The notes under the pieces: model-generated
The model's input: only the letters and a program-made list of their open reading frames with translations
Told to the model about the DNA's origin: nothing
Database searches by the model: none
Source of the DNA: Streptomyces spiramyceticus
GTDB taxonomy: Bacteria > Actinomycetota > Actinomycetes > Streptomycetales > Streptomycetaceae
Direction of reading: 5' to 3'
NCBI RefSeq assembly: GCF_028807635.1
Contig: NZ_JARBAX010000001.1
Span: 633,001-697,000 of the forward strand
Length of the DNA: 64,000 nt
In this document: one piece after another, positions 8,195 through 17,921 of the stretch
Position numbering within the stretch: the stretch's first letter is position 1
Layout: each line of letters opens with the position of its first letter
Position numbers and translations under genes: made by a program

Positions 8195-9067
8195 GTGACG
8201 GACTCCATGGCGGATGTGCAACGCGTCGGAGTGGTGGGCTGCGGCCAGATGGGCGCAGGCATTGCCGAGGTGTGTGCCCGCAGCGGCCTCGAAGTGAAGG
8301 TTGCGGAGACCACGGGCGAGGCCCTGGAGATCGGCCGCACCCGGCTCTACAACTCCCTCTCGAAGGCCGCCGAACGCGGCAAGATCACCGACGAGGAGCG
8401 CGACGCCACGCTCGCCCGCCTCAGCTTCACGACCGACCTCGGGGAGTTCGCCGACCGCGACCTCGTCATCGAGGCCGTCGTCGAGAACGAGGCGATCAAG
8501 ACCGAGATCTTCCAGGTCCTCGACCAGGTGGTGACCCGGCCTGACGCGATCCTCGCCTCCAACACCTCCTCGATCCCCCTGGTGAAGCTGGCCGTCGCCA
8601 CCTCCCGCCCGGACCAGGTCATCGGCATCCACTTCTTCAACCCGGCCCCGGTGCAGAAGCTCGTCGAGCTGATCCCGGCGCTGACCACCTCCGAGGAGAC
8701 GGTCAAGCGCGCCGAGGCCGTCGTGCAGAACGTGCTCGACAAGCACGCGATCCGCGCGCAGGACCGCTCGGGCTTCGTGGTCAACGCGCTCCTCATCCCG
8801 TATCTGCTCTCGGCGATCCGGATGTTCGAGTCGGGCATCGCGAGCCGCGAGGACATCGACAACGGCATGGAGCTGGGCTGCGCCCACCCCATGGGCCCGC
8901 TCAAGCTCGCGGACCTCATCGGCCTCGACACGGTCGCCTCGGTCGCCGACTCGATGTACGCGGAGTTCAAGGAGCCGCTGTACGCCGCGCCCCCGCTGCT
9001 GCAGCGCATGGTGGACGCGGGCAGGCTCGGACGTAAGACGGGCTCCGGGTTCTACCCGTACTCCTGA
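8195..9067 (+). CDS. 3-hydroxybutyryl-CoA dehydrogenase
   Basis: The protein (290 residues from GTG 8195) has an N-terminal Rossmann domain with VGVVGCGQMGAGIAEV, then NTSSIPL and HFFNPAPVQKLVEL, and a C-terminal helical 3HCDH domain with GFVVNALLIPYL and a final GRKTGSGFYPY. It oxidises or reduces 3-hydroxyacyl-CoA with NAD(P) in butyrate, polyhydroxybutyrate or fatty-acid metabolism and supplies C4 units for polyketides in streptomycetes. GTG 8195 is preferred because GAAAGG lies 6-7 bases upstream. The ATG at 8159 and an internal ATG are alternatives. It appears monocistronic. Confidence 0.9.
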   Translation: MTDSMADVQRVGVVGCGQMGAGIAEVCARSGLEVKVAETTGEALEIGRTRLYNSLSKAAERGKITDEERDATLARLSFTTDLGEFADRDLVIEAVVENEAIKTEIFQVLDQVVTRPDAILASNTSSIPLVKLAVATSRPDQVIGIHFFNPAPVQKLVELIPALTTSEETVKRAEAVVQNVLDKHAIRAQDRSGFVVNALLIPYLLSAIRMFESGIASREDIDNGMELGCAHPMGPLKLADLIGLDTVASVADSMYAEFKEPLYAAPPLLQRMVDAGRLGRKTGSGFYPYS

Positions 9068-9196
9068 TTCGCACGGAGTGTGCGGGGCGTACACGCATAT
9101 GCCCCGCACACACGCTCCCACCATGGGCACAGGGCGAGTTGACTCTGCGTCACATGCACGAGGACGCCGGACGGCCTTGTTGAAAAGGAGCGGATC

Positions 9197-9454
9197 GTGA
9201 GTATCGACCCCGATCAGACCGTGGTCGTAGAAGAAGTCGCCGAGTTACGGCGCCACCTGGACGTCGGTCTCGTGAAGATCGACGGCCGGCTGGCGCTGCT
9301 GGCCCAGCGGAGCGGTCAGGCCGACAACGACCTGACCGGCCTGGCCGCACGCGTGACGGCGCTGGAGCACACCCGCTGGCCGCTGCCCACCGTGGCGGCG
9401 CTGAGCGCGGTCGGAGCTCTGACGGTGACTGTCTGGCAGGCACTCGGCCACTAG
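9197..9454 (+). CDS. Small C-terminally anchored coiled-coil protein with a TTA codon
   Basis: This 85-residue protein has a charged, heptad-like N-terminal region (about 10-56) and one hydrophobic segment at the C-terminus (WPLPTVAALSAVGALTV, about 60-80), so it is probably a tail-anchored membrane protein. AAAAGGAG at 9183-9190 precedes GTG 9197 at good spacing. Leu17 is encoded by TTA at 9245-9247, the codon read in Streptomyces only by the bldA tRNA, so its synthesis is probably tied to development. The function is unknown. Confidence 0.75.
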   Translation: MSIDPDQTVVVEEVAELRRHLDVGLVKIDGRLALLAQRSGQADNDLTGLAARVTALEHTRWPLPTVAALSAVGALTVTVWQALGH

Positions 9455-9483
9455 GGGGACACCCCTGGGGGCTGCCCCTCTAG
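9452..9483. terminator. Probable bidirectional terminator between convergent genes
   Basis: The interval begins and ends with CTAG and holds two small G/C hairpins (AGGGG/CCCCT and GGGG/CCCC with a CTG loop). It separates the stop of the tail-anchored protein from the stop of the convergent Nudix gene. Confidence 0.4.
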
Positions 9484-10010
9484 CCGAGGCGCAGATGGTG
9501 CAGCATCAGCAGTCCGGCCGCCATATTGGCGGCAGGGACTTCCCCGCGGGCCACCATGTCGGGGACCAGCTTGAGCGGGACCCACTCGCGCCGCGAGGAC
9601 TCGAAGTCGTCCTCGGGATGGCCGGTGTACGTCGCGTCCTCGGCCCAGTAGAGGTGGTGCCGGGCGTCGGTGAGGCCGTTCGACGGCTCGACGGTGAGCA
9701 GATGGCGGAGCGGACCGGGCCGCCAGCCGGTCTCCTCCTCCATCTCCCGCGCCGCCGCGTCCCGTACGTCCTCACCGTCCTCGACGACACCCGCCGCGAG
9801 TTCCCAGCCCCAGCTGTCGGTGATGAAGCGGTGCCGCCACAGCAGCAGCACCTCGTTCGCTTCGTTGACCACCGTCGCCACGGCCACGGGGCGCAGCCGG
9901 ATGACGAAGTGGTCGAGGTGCCGGCCGTCGGGGAGTTCGACATCCGCGAGGTTGACCCGGAACCAGCGGTTTTTGTACACACTTTGTTCGCTTAAGTTCG
10001 TCCACTGCAC
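9480..10010 (-). CDS. Nudix hydrolase (ADP-ribose pyrophosphatase-like) with a TTA codon
   Basis: The protein (176 residues from GTG 10010) carries a complete Nudix box, G-x5-E-x7-REMEEETGW, in GVVEDGEDVRDAAAREMEEE at about 83-106. The preceding beta-strands (NRWFRVNLADVELPDG) look like the ADP-ribose/ADP-sugar pyrophosphatase subgroup. GGAAGG lies about 12 bases before GTG 10010; the longer open frame upstream lacks family similarity. Codon 6 (plus positions 9993-9995) is TTA, so translation should depend on the bldA tRNA. The adjacent regulator gene ends 65 bases upstream on the same strand, so they may be co-transcribed. Confidence 0.82.
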   Translation of the reverse strand: MQWTNLSEQSVYKNRWFRVNLADVELPDGRHLDHFVIRLRPVAVATVVNEANEVLLLWRHRFITDSWGWELAAGVVEDGEDVRDAAAREMEEETGWRPGPLRHLLTVEPSNGLTDARHHLYWAEDATYTGHPEDDFESSRREWVPLKLVPDMVARGEVPAANMAAGLLMLHHLRLG

Positions 10011-10075
10011 TGTTCTGCCACCTTCCGACAAGTCGATGGCAACATCGCAGCAGGAGCACGGTCGCAGGGGAACGG

Positions 10076-11416
10076 TCACAGGGGAACGCGCAGCGCCCCG
10101 TCGATCAGTTCGGCCGCCTCTTCGGCACCGGCGCACCCGCTCCCCACCAGGTGCTCGCGCACCGCCCGCAGGCGGTCGCGCAGCCGCTGCGACTCCATCC
10201 CCCGGGCCCGCTCGGCCATCTCCGTGGCGATCTCCACGGCCCGGTCGGCCTTGCCCTGGCGCAGCTCGATGTGGGTGAGCATGGCGAGCCGGTGGACGCG
10301 CCCCCGGTCGTGCGCCGGACTGCCCACCGCCGCGTCCGCGTGCTCCCGCGCGGCCGGCAGGTCACCGAGGCTGAGCAGTGCCTCGGCCACCTGTACGTTC
10401 ACCAGGCCCGGCTGTACGTACCCGGTCTCGTCCGGCTCGCTCCCCGGCCTGATGCACTCGGCTTCCGCCTCCGCACGCCGGATGCACGACAACGCCCCCT
10501 TGCCGTCGCCGAGATGGGCGTACGCCTTGGCCTGCATCGCATGCAGGTCGGCGGCCAGCGCCGGGGTGGTCTGGCTGCCCGCGGTGCGCAGGGCCGCCTC
10601 CGCGAAGGCCACCGCCTGCCGGTATTCGGCCATGAACAGCGACTGGTTGACGAGCAGCGCGATGATGTACGCGCCAAGTCCCCTGTCTCCGCTGGCCTTC
10701 GCGAGCCGCAGGGCCTGGTGGAAGTAGCGCTGGGCGAGCCCCTGGGCGTCCGAGTCGTACGCACAGATGCCGGCCACCGCCACGAGACCGCCCGTGGCGC
10801 GGTGCAGATGGCGTCCCATGGCGTTGGAGTAACTGCCGCGCAGCAGCGGGGCGGTCTCGGTGTTGAGGAAGCACACGATCCGCGACCTGGTCGCGACGCC
10901 GCCCGCCTTGCGGTACATCAGCTCGTAGTGCGCCCTGGCGGCGCGCAGCATCTGTATGTCGGCGACGCTGACCCGCGTCTGGCCCTTGCGCGAGACGTCC
11001 GAGTCCTCCGGCGGGTTCTCCCACTCCCATACGGGCATCACGGCAGGCGTGCCGGTGACGGCGGGTGCGCCGAGGACGTGCGGGCGCTGCTGTTCGTCGG
11101 AACGCCACAGCGCGGTGGCCCGCTCCACGAATCCGGTCAGCGGCGATCCGTGCTGCATGACCGTTTTGCCTGGCACCCCGAAGCCGATGTCGTCCAGCGT
11201 TATGGGGCGGTGCAGGCGGGCGGCGAGGACCTCACAGATCAGGTCGGGCACCTGGCCGCGCGGACGCTGGCCCTTCAACCACCGGGCCACGGCGGTGTGT
11301 TCGTACCGCAGCGCGAGTCCTCTCGCGCTGCCCGCCTGGTTCACATGGGCGGCGAGACCGGCGTTGGAGATCCCCGCCTCGTCGAGCAGGGCATCGAGCA
11401 GAGTGTTCGGCTGCAT
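10076..11416 (-). CDS. TPR-containing regulator of the Streptomyces NsdA/NsdB-like group
   Basis: This 446-residue protein has an N-terminal helix-turn-helix-like region (MQPNTLLDALLDEAG, then YEHTAVARWLKGQRPRGQ) followed by tetratricopeptide-like helical pairs (for example RYFHQALRLAKASGDRGLGAY and LHAMQAKAYAHLGDGKGAL). I recognise it as a conserved Streptomyces protein encoded beside pheST and related to the differentiation regulators NsdA/NsdB. The exact function is not established. ATG 11416 is chosen because the conserved region starts there. A perfect 17-bp palindrome lies 52 bases upstream. Confidence 0.72.
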   Translation of the reverse strand: MQPNTLLDALLDEAGISNAGLAAHVNQAGSARGLALRYEHTAVARWLKGQRPRGQVPDLICEVLAARLHRPITLDDIGFGVPGKTVMQHGSPLTGFVERATALWRSDEQQRPHVLGAPAVTGTPAVMPVWEWENPPEDSDVSRKGQTRVSVADIQMLRAARAHYELMYRKAGGVATRSRIVCFLNTETAPLLRGSYSNAMGRHLHRATGGLVAVAGICAYDSDAQGLAQRYFHQALRLAKASGDRGLGAYIIALLVNQSLFMAEYRQAVAFAEAALRTAGSQTTPALAADLHAMQAKAYAHLGDGKGALSCIRRAEAEAECIRPGSEPDETGYVQPGLVNVQVAEALLSLGDLPAAREHADAAVGSPAHDRGRVHRLAMLTHIELRQGKADRAVEIATEMAERARGMESQRLRDRLRAVREHLVGSGCAGAEEAAELIDGALRVPL

Positions 11417-11467
11417 GGCCTCTCCGGTGGCTCGGTGGGCGCCGTACGTCAGGGTAGTGGAGCTGCT

Positions 11468-11484
11468 TTCACACGGGGTGTGAA
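11468..11484. promoter_or_regulatory. Candidate operator: perfect 17-bp palindrome
   Basis: TTCACAC at 11468-11474 and its exact complement GTGTGAA at 11478-11484 flank GGG, 52 bases upstream of the TPR regulator's ATG. Position and symmetry suggest a protein-binding site, perhaps autoregulatory. The rest of the 272-base gap (11417-11688) shows no gene. Confidence 0.45.
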
Positions 11485-11688
11485 CCAAGTGCCCGCACTC
11501 GTACCCCGCGTGCTCTCCCGCGCCACACGATGCGCGCGCTTAACTGAAGCGCCTCTCACAGGAGGCGGCCGGGCCGCCGGCTCCCCCTCGTACAGTGCGG
11601 CGGCCCGATCCCGCACCGTCCGTCCTGTTGGTCTGCCCGACACTCCGCAGCAGGACGGACGGAGTCGCGGCCGGAACGACGACACCGG

Positions 11689-12777
11689 TCACCGATTGGA
11701 GGGTTCCGCGCGGGAGCGGCGCAGCGCCGGGTCACCGGGCTGCGCCGGAACCCGCCTGCGGTCGTTGCGCAGCACGAGCAGGGCGACGTCGTCGGCGAGC
11801 CGCCCGCCCGTGTGGCGCAGCAGCGCCGTGTGAACGCGCTGCACCACGACGGCCGGTGAGACCGGCGAGCCGAGCGCGGCGGCCTCGGTGAGCGCCCGCT
11901 GCAGGCTGAAGAAGTGCCCGTCTGCGTTCCTGGCGTCCTCGGCGCCGTCGGTGTGCAGCACCAGCGCCTCGCCGGGAAGCAGGCGCGTACACCGGTGTGC
12001 GGACAGGTCGGCGGGGAGCGGAAAGGGGCCCAGCGGCGGCAGCGGGTCGCCGCCCGCGAGCGGCTCGGCTGTCCTGCGCAGCCGGTAGGGCCACGGGTGC
12101 CCGCAGTTGAGCGCGAGCACCTCTCCGTCCTCGTGGATCTCCAGCAGGAGTACGGTGACGAATTCCTCGGCCAGCGGATTGTCCGGGTCCGCGCCGTTCA
12201 CCGCCGGGTGCTCGGACCTCGACCTGTCCCGCAGATGCCGTTGCAGCGCCCGTTCCAGCCGCCGCATGACGTTCTCCAGGGTGTCCTCGTCGTGCGCCGC
12301 GTCCCGGAAGCTGCCGAGGATCGCGGCCACCGCCCCGATGGCGGCCAGCCCGTGGCCCCGTACGTCGCCGATGACGACGCGTACCCCGTGCAGGGTGGCC
12401 ACGGCCTCGTACAGATCACCGCCGACCGTCGCACCACGGCTGGCGGACAGCTGCCCCGCGGCCAGGGCGAGCCCGTCGAGCCGGGGTGGCAGCGGGCGCA
12501 GCAGCACCTGCTCGGCGGCGCGCGCGACCTCGCGGATCCGGCGCAGCTCCCGCACCGGGCCGAGCCGGACGCCGGTGAGCAGATACGCGACCAGCGCGAG
12601 GAAGGCCGCGCAGGTCACGAAGCGGGGTGCCATCCCGTCGTGGGAGGAGAACGGGCAGGCCAGCTCCCAGGCGGTGGCGGCGACGAGCCAGACGGTGGGG
12701 AGGCCGAAAACGAAGGCACGCCGGGTGTACGGAACACCCGCGCATCCACCCCGTCGGGTCGTCTTGGTACGGATCAT
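11689..12777 (-). CDS. Membrane-anchored PP2C-type (SpoIIE) phosphatase
   Basis: The 362-residue protein has two hydrophobic segments near the N-terminus (AFVFGLPTVWLVAATAWEL and FVTCAAFLALVAYLL, about 20-65), then a SpoIIE/RsbU phosphatase domain with VGGDLYEA, VVIGDVRGHGLAA, LNCGHPWPYRL, LVLHTDGAEDARN and GRLADDVALLVL. The Asp residues in GGD, GDVRGHG and TDGAEDA coordinate the metal. Such phosphatases dephosphorylate anti-sigma-factor antagonists. No PAS or GAF sensor domain is present, so any sensing would be by the membrane part. Confidence 0.9.
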   Translation of the reverse strand: MIRTKTTRRGGCAGVPYTRRAFVFGLPTVWLVAATAWELACPFSSHDGMAPRFVTCAAFLALVAYLLTGVRLGPVRELRRIREVARAAEQVLLRPLPPRLDGLALAAGQLSASRGATVGGDLYEAVATLHGVRVVIGDVRGHGLAAIGAVAAILGSFRDAAHDEDTLENVMRRLERALQRHLRDRSRSEHPAVNGADPDNPLAEEFVTVLLLEIHEDGEVLALNCGHPWPYRLRRTAEPLAGGDPLPPLGPFPLPADLSAHRCTRLLPGEALVLHTDGAEDARNADGHFFSLQRALTEAAALGSPVSPAVVVQRVHTALLRHTGGRLADDVALLVLRNDRRRVPAQPGDPALRRSRAEPSNR

Positions 12778-12890
12778 CGCGACGGCCCCCTAGGCCCTGG
12801 CCCCTGTACAACACTGGCCCTCACGGCCGGAATGATTGTGTCGACCGTCCGTACCTGTTTGCGTACATCGCCCGCAATCTCACCCGAATG

Positions 12891-12930
12891 AGTGAGGGGC
12901 GCGTCCGTAACTCCGGACGCGCCCCTCACT
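12891..12930 (-). terminator. pheT terminator hairpin
   Basis: A perfect 17-bp stem (12891-12907 with 12914-12930; inner arm GGGGCGCGTCCG) around a 6-base loop begins 15 bases beyond the pheT stop. There is no long U-tract, which is usual in Streptomyces. Confidence 0.8.
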
Positions 12931-12945
12931 CTGCTTGACCAGGCG

Positions 12946-15513
12946 TTACGCCCCGCGCAGCACCGCTCCCGTGCGCTCGGCGGCGAGCGCGACGGCGGCG
13001 TCGCGGGCGGCGGATGCCTCGTCGACGGTCAGCGTGCGGTCGGGTGCGCGGAAGCGCAGCGCGTACGCGAGGGACTTCTTGCCCTCGCCGAGCTGCTCGC
13101 CGGTGAATACGTCGAACAACCGCAGCGATTCGAGGAGTTCACCGGCGCCTTCGCGCAGCGCGGACTCGACGTCCGCCGAAGGAACATCGGCGGGTACGAC
13201 GAGCGCGACGTCCTGGGTCGCCACCGGGAAGGTGGAGATCCGCGGCGCCCGCACCACGCCGTCGCCGGCCTGCTCCAGTACGTCGATCTCGACCTCCATG
13301 GCGCAGGTGCGCTCGGGCAGGTGGAGCTCCTTGACGACGCGCGGGTGCAGCTCACCGGCGTGCCCGACGAGGGTCTCCTCGCCGTTGACCGTGACGAACA
13401 GCGCGGCGCAGCGGCCCGGGTGCCACGGGGCGTGCTGGTCGTTGCGCACGGTCAGCTCGACGCCGGCCTCGCGGGCGAGCGTACGAGCAGCCTCGACGGC
13501 GTCCGCCCAGTCGGCCGGGCGGCCCTTCCCCCACCAGCCGGCCTGCTCGCGGGCGCCCGCGAGGACGACGGCGGCGCGGCGCGGCTGACGCGGCAGCGTG
13601 GAGTTGAGACCGGCGATCTCCTCGTCGGTCGGGCGGCGGTCGACGGGGAGGCGCGCGGCCTTGTGCTCCTCGCCGGTCAGTGGGGTCTCCCCTGCTCGAA
13701 CGGAGTTGAGAGCTTGGGGAAGGAAGACGAGGCCGGTCTCGAAGAGCGCCAGGTCGTGCGAGCCGCGGCCGTCGTTGCGGCGCAGCGCGCCGAGGAGGCC
13801 GGGCAGCAGCGTGGTGCGCAGCGCCGGCTCCTCGTCGGAGATCGGGTTGACCAGCTTGACCGTACGACGGCGGGCGTCGTCGGCGTCCAGACCGAACTGG
13901 TCGAGCACGGCCTCGCCGATGAACGGGTAGTTCAGTGCCTCGACGTAACCGGCACCGGCCAGCGCACGGCCGATGCGGCGGTACAGCCGCTGCCGGTCGG
14001 TGAGCCCGCGGCCCGAGGGCGGCGTCGGCAGGGTCGACGGCAGGTTCTCGTAGCCTTCGAGCCGGATGACCTCTTCGGCCAGGTCGTTCGGGAAGGCCAG
14101 GTCGGGGCGCCAGGACGGCACGGTGACGATGAGATCGTCCTGCCCGTACACGTCGCAGCCGACCTCCTGCAGGCGGCGTACGACGGTCTCGCGGCCGTAG
14201 TCGACGCCTGCCACGCGGTCCGGGTGGTCCGCGGGCATGGCGATCGTGCGCGGCGCGGAGGGCGCGACGACCTCGGTGACGCCCGCCTCTGCCGTGCCGC
14301 CGGCGAGCAGCACCAGCAGGTCGACGGTCCGCTGGGCGGCCGCGGACGCGGCCTGCGGGTCGGTGCCGCGTTCGAAGCGCTTGGACGCCTCGGAGGACAG
14401 CTTGTGGCGACGTGCGGTACGGGCGATGGACAGCGCGTCGAAGTGCGCCGCCTCGATGACGATCTCCGTGGTGCCCTTGACGGCGCCGGTCTCGGGGTCC
14501 GTCTCCGAGTCGGCGATCTCGGTGTTGGCGCCGCCCATGACGCCTGCGAGGCCGATGGGCCCGCGGTCGTCGGTGATGACGAGGTCCTCGGAGTCGAGGG
14601 CGCGGTGGGCGCCGTCGAGGGTGACGAAGTGCTCGCCCGGCTCGGCCCGGCGGACACCGATCGCACCTTCGATGCGGGAGCGGTCGTACGCGTGCAGGGG
14701 CTGGCCGAGCTCCAGCATCACGTAGTTCGTGATGTCGACCGCGAGGGAGATCGGACGCATCCCGGCCTTCTGCAGCCGACGCCGCAGCCAGATCGGGGAG
14801 TGGGCCTCGGGGTCGAGCCCGACGACCGTACGGGCGGTGAAGCGGTCGCAGCCCTGCGGGTCGGCGATGTTCACCGGGTAGCCGTACGAGTTCGGCGCGG
14901 GCACGTCGAGCAGCGCCGGGTCTCGCAGCGGCAGCCCGTACGCGGTGGCGGTCTCGCGGGCGACGCCGCGGATCGACAGGGCGTAGCCGCGGTCGGGCGT
15001 GACGGCGATGTCGAGCACCTCGTCGACCAGCTCCAGGAGCTCGATGGCGTCGGTGCCGACCTCGTACTCGGGCGGCAGCACGATGATGCCGTGCGTGCCG
15101 TCGTCGCCCATGCCCAGCTCGTCGCCGGAGCAGATCATGCCGTGGGAGGTCTTGCCGTACGTCTCGCGCGCGGCGATCGCGAAGTCGCCGGGCAGGACGG
15201 CGCCCGGGAGGACCACGACGACCTTGTCGCCGACGGCGAAGTTGCTGGCGCCGCAGACGATCTCCTGCGGCTCACCGGTGCCGTTGGCGGTGCCGACGTC
15301 GACGGTGCAGAAGCGGATGGGCTTCTTGAACTCCGTCAGTTCCTCGATGGTGAGGACCTTGCCGACGACCAGCGGGCCCTTGAGGCCGGCGCCGAGCTGC
15401 TCGACCGTCTCGACCTCCAGGCCCGCGGAAACGAGCTTGGCCTGTACGTCACGGCCGGTCTCGGTGGCGGGGAGATCGACGTACTCCCGCAGCCAGGAAA
15501 GCGGGACCCGCAT
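12946..15513 (-). CDS. pheT: Phenylalanyl-tRNA synthetase beta subunit
   Basis: This 855-residue protein shows the full bacterial PheT architecture: N-terminal B1 domain ([13 protein letters not shown]), tRNA-binding OB fold (about 40-150, [16 protein letters not shown]), B3/B4 editing domain ([16 protein letters not shown]), B5 domain, core domain, and the C-terminal anticodon-binding fold ending in the AA(R)[15 protein letters not shown] region. With PheS it charges tRNA-Phe. Its ATG overlaps the pheS stop by one base (TGATG). A 45-base in-frame segment at 13678-13722 ([15 protein letters not shown]) looks like a dispersed repeat inserted after GLVF; TGEE and [12 protein letters not shown] continue after it. 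Confidence 0.98.
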   Translation of the reverse strand: MRVPLSWLREYVDLPATETGRDVQAKLVSAGLEVETVEQLGAGLKGPLVVGKVLTIEELTEFKKPIRFCTVDVGTANGTGEPQEIVCGASNFAVGDKVVVVLPGAVLPGDFAIAARETYGKTSHGMICSGDELGMGDDGTHGIIVLPPEYEVGTDAIELLELVDEVLDIAVTPDRGYALSIRGVARETATAYGLPLRDPALLDVPAPNSYGYPVNIADPQGCDRFTARTVVGLDPEAHSPIWLRRRLQKAGMRPISLAVDITNYVMLELGQPLHAYDRSRIEGAIGVRRAEPGEHFVTLDGAHRALDSEDLVITDDRGPIGLAGVMGGANTEIADSETDPETGAVKGTTEIVIEAAHFDALSIARTARRHKLSSEASKRFERGTDPQAASAAAQRTVDLLVLLAGGTAEAGVTEVVAPSAPRTIAMPADHPDRVAGVDYGRETVVRRLQEVGCDVYGQDDLIVTVPSWRPDLAFPNDLAEEVIRLEGYENLPSTLPTPPSGRGLTDRQRLYRRIGRALAGAGYVEALNYPFIGEAVLDQFGLDADDARRRTVKLVNPISDEEPALRTTLLPGLLGALRRNDGRGSHDLALFETGLVFLPQALNSVRAGETPLTGEEHKAARLPVDRRPTDEEIAGLNSTLPRQPRRAAVVLAGAREQAGWWGKGRPADWADAVEAARTLAREAGVELTVRNDQHAPWHPGRCAALFVTVNGEETLVGHAGELHPRVVKELHLPERTCAMEVEIDVLEQAGDGVVRAPRISTFPVATQDVALVVPADVPSADVESALREGAGELLESLRLFDVFTGEQLGEGKKSLAYALRFRAPDRTLTVDEASAARDAAVALAAERTGAVLRGA
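13678..13722. repeat. Dispersed Streptomyces repeat inserted in frame within pheT
   Basis: The 45 bases read on the minus strand CTTCCCCAAGCTCTCAAC, then TCCGTTCGAGCAGGGGAG, then ACCCCACTG. I recognise these words from interspersed repeats scattered through Streptomyces genomes. The length is a multiple of three, so pheT stays open. Imperfect inverted ends (CCCCAAGCTC and GAGCAGGGG) fit a mobile miniature element. Confidence 0.6.
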
Positions 15514-16652
15514 CAGATCTCCATCCCGAAGGGCCGAGTGAACCGGACGTCACCCTCGACCATGTCTCGCATGTCTTCAACGTTGTGGCGGAACATCAGC
15601 ATCCGCTCGATGCCGAACCCGAAGGCGAATCCGCTGTACTTCTCGGGGTCGACGCCGCAGGCGGTGAGCACCTTCGGGTTGACCATGCCGCAGCCGCCCA
15701 GCTCGATCCAGCCCTCGCTGCCGCAGGTGCGGCAGGGACGGTCCGGGTTGCCGACGGACTCGCCGCGGCAGACGTAGCAGACCATGTCCATCTCGGCGGA
15801 CGGCTCGGTGAACGGGAAGTAGTTCGGGCGCAGCCGGGTCTTCATGCCCTCGCCGAAGAGTGCCTCGACCATGTGGTCGAGGGTGCCCTTCAGGTCGGCC
15901 ATGGTGAGGCCCTCGTCGACGGCGAGCAGCTCGATCTGGTGGAAGACCGGGGTGTGCGTGGCGTCCAGCTCGTCGGTGCGGTAGACGCGCCCGGGGCAGA
16001 CGACGTACACGGGCGGTTCCCGGTCGAGCAGGGCGCGGGCCTGGACCGGCGAGGTGTGCGTGCGCAGTACGACGCCGGACTCGTCGCCCGTGGTGGGCTT
16101 GCCGTCGGGGGTGGCGCCCTGGACGAAGAAGGTGTCCTGCATCTGGCGCGCGGGGTGGTCGGGCACGAAGTTCAGGGCGTCGAAGTTGAACCACTCCGCC
16201 TCGACCTCGGGGCCCTCCGCGACCTCGTAGCCCATGGCGACGAAGACGTCCGAGACGCGCTCCATGAAGCTGGTCAGCGGGTGGCGGGCGCCGGCCGGGG
16301 TGCGGTCGTAGGGCAGCGTGACATCCACCGCTTCCTCGACCAGGACCCGCTCGTCGCGCTCGGCCTCCAGCACCGTCTGGCGGGCGGCGAGGGCCTTGTT
16401 CACGGCGCCGCGCGCCATGCCCACAAGCTTGCCGGCCGAGGCCTTGGCCTGCGGGGGCAGCGCGCCGATCTCCCGGTTCGCGAGGGCCAGCGGCGAGGTG
16501 CCTCCGGTGTGCGCGGTCTTCGCGTGGGCGAGCGCGTCGAGGTCGCCTGCGGCGGCGAAGGCGGCGAGCGCCTCGTCCCGCATGCGCTCGATCTCTTCCG
16601 GTTTCAGCGCCTCGACCTCAACAGGGTCGTACGACTTATTGGGTGCGGACAT
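15513..16652 (-). CDS. pheS: Phenylalanyl-tRNA synthetase alpha subunit
   Basis: The protein (379 residues from ATG 16652) has an N-terminal coiled-coil tRNA-binding region ([19 protein letters not shown]) and a class II catalytic core with motif 1 around [14 protein letters not shown], motif 2 ([19 protein letters not shown]) and motif 3 ([15 protein letters not shown]). A small zinc-like CYVCRG...CRTCG segment appears in the insertion typical of actinobacteria. ATG 16652 follows GGGAAGAG closely; the in-frame start 48 bases upstream is less family-like. It is cotranscribed with pheT. Confidence 0.97.
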   Translation of the reverse strand: MSAPNKSYDPVEVEALKPEEIERMRDEALAAFAAAGDLDALAHAKTAHTGGTSPLALANREIGALPPQAKASAGKLVGMARGAVNKALAARQTVLEAERDERVLVEEAVDVTLPYDRTPAGARHPLTSFMERVSDVFVAMGYEVAEGPEVEAEWFNFDALNFVPDHPARQMQDTFFVQGATPDGKPTTGDESGVVLRTHTSPVQARALLDREPPVYVVCPGRVYRTDELDATHTPVFHQIELLAVDEGLTMADLKGTLDHMVEALFGEGMKTRLRPNYFPFTEPSAEMDMVCYVCRGESVGNPDRPCRTCGSEGWIELGGCGMVNPKVLTACGVDPEKYSGFAFGFGIERMLMFRHNVEDMRDMVEGDVRFTRPFGMEI

Positions 16653-16766
16653 CTCTTCCCGTACTTCCGATTGGCTGGTGGCGCGGCCCCGCTCGACCAC
16701 TGAGGACGCAAAGGTGCCAAAGGTCGAGTCTAAAGGCCGTGAGGGGTGAAGAAGCCCGTGGGCTGC

Positions 16767-17897
16767 TCAGGCCAGGTAGGCCGGGGCGCCGACGGGCAGA
16801 ATAAACCGGAACTCGGCGCCGCCGCCGGGTCCGCGGCCGACGGTGATCGATCCCCCGTGCGCCTCGACGATGCCCTTGACGATGTACAGCCCCAGGCCGG
16901 TTCCGCCGCGCTTGCTGCCCCGCCAGAAGCGGGTGAAGACGCGGCCCATCGAGTCCTCGGGGATACCGGGGCCTTCGTCGGTCACGGTGACGGCCGTTCC
17001 CTTCGCTGGATTCTCGGCGTTCTTGGTCTGGGCGGATGCCACCTCGATGGTGACGGTTCCCTCGCCGTGCCGCACCGCATTTTCCAGCAGGTTGCCCAGC
17101 ACCTGGTCGATCTTGTCCGGGTCTGCCCAGAGATCGGGCAGCGGCTGCTGGATACGGACCAGGAAGCGGTCCGGGGCCTGCCCGTTGGAGGTGTGTGCGT
17201 GGATGTGCCGTCCGACGGCCGCCGGTATGTCCACGGGCTGGCGGCGCACTTCGAGGCGCCCCGAGTCGATGCGGGAGATGTCGAGGAGCTCGGCGATGAG
17301 CCGGGTGACGCGGTTGGCGTCGGCGTCGACGGTCTCCAGCATCAGCCGCTTCTGATCGTCGGTGAACCGCTCCCATTTGGCGAGCAGCGTCGCCGTGAAC
17401 CCCTTGACGGAGGTCAGCGGGGAGCGCAGCTCGTGAGCGACGGTGGCGATCAGCTCGGCGTGGCTGCGCTCGGTGCGGCGCCTGGCCTCGGTGCCGCGGA
17501 TGGTGACGACGACCCGGCGTACGGGCCCGGTCGGCTCGCGGCGTACGTACCGTGCGGAGACGAGCACCTCGCGGCCGCCGGGCAGCAGCAGATTGCGTTC
17601 GGGCTGGCCGACGCGGATGGCGAGTCCGCCGTACGGATCGGTCAGCGTCCACCAGCGGCGGCCTTCGAGGTCTTCGAGCGGCAGCGCGAGCTCCAGGGGC
17701 CTGCCGAGTGCGGCGTCCTTGGCGATGGCGGTGATCCGGGCGGCTGCGGCGTTGAAGCAGATGACGCGGCCGTTCTCGTCGGCGACGGCGAGGCCGTCGG
17801 GGAGATCGTCGGGATCGATCCCGCAGCAGTCCGATCCGCCGGACCGACTCTCCGTGGAACCGCCCACCTGTGACGGACCGCTCGTGCCGACAGACAT
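16767..17897 (-). CDS. PAS-domain sensor histidine kinase
   Basis: This 376-residue soluble protein has a PAS domain (about 28-130, LPDGLAVADENGRVICFN), a HisKA dimerisation domain with the phospho-acceptor in LIATVAHELRSPLTSVKG (about 146-163), and an HATPase domain with N-box NLLENAVRHG, G1 VTDEGPGIP and G2 GGTGLGLYIVKGI. No transmembrane segment and no adjacent response regulator is present, so it is an orphan cytoplasmic kinase. It sits just upstream of pheST on the same strand and is a conserved neighbour in Streptomyces. GTG/ATG alternatives near 17897 do not change the domains. Confidence 0.92.
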   Translation of the reverse strand: MSVGTSGPSQVGGSTESRSGGSDCCGIDPDDLPDGLAVADENGRVICFNAAAARITAIAKDAALGRPLELALPLEDLEGRRWWTLTDPYGGLAIRVGQPERNLLLPGGREVLVSARYVRREPTGPVRRVVVTIRGTEARRRTERSHAELIATVAHELRSPLTSVKGFTATLLAKWERFTDDQKRLMLETVDADANRVTRLIAELLDISRIDSGRLEVRRQPVDIPAAVGRHIHAHTSNGQAPDRFLVRIQQPLPDLWADPDKIDQVLGNLLENAVRHGEGTVTIEVASAQTKNAENPAKGTAVTVTDEGPGIPEDSMGRVFTRFWRGSKRGGTGLGLYIVKGIVEAHGGSITVGRGPGGGAEFRFILPVGAPAYLA

Positions 17898-17921
17898 CCC
17901 CGTATCCCACCTCTCGGACTA

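Noticed and set aside
12892..15777. Plus-strand 961-codon open frame antisense to pheT
   Set aside because: High G+C creates long antisense frames; the minus-strand pheT has full family similarity and this frame has none.
16653..16766. Leader peptide or attenuator for pheST
   Set aside because: Only two adjacent Phe codons and a 5-bp AGCCC/GGGCT hairpin are present, with no U-tract and no credible leader start.
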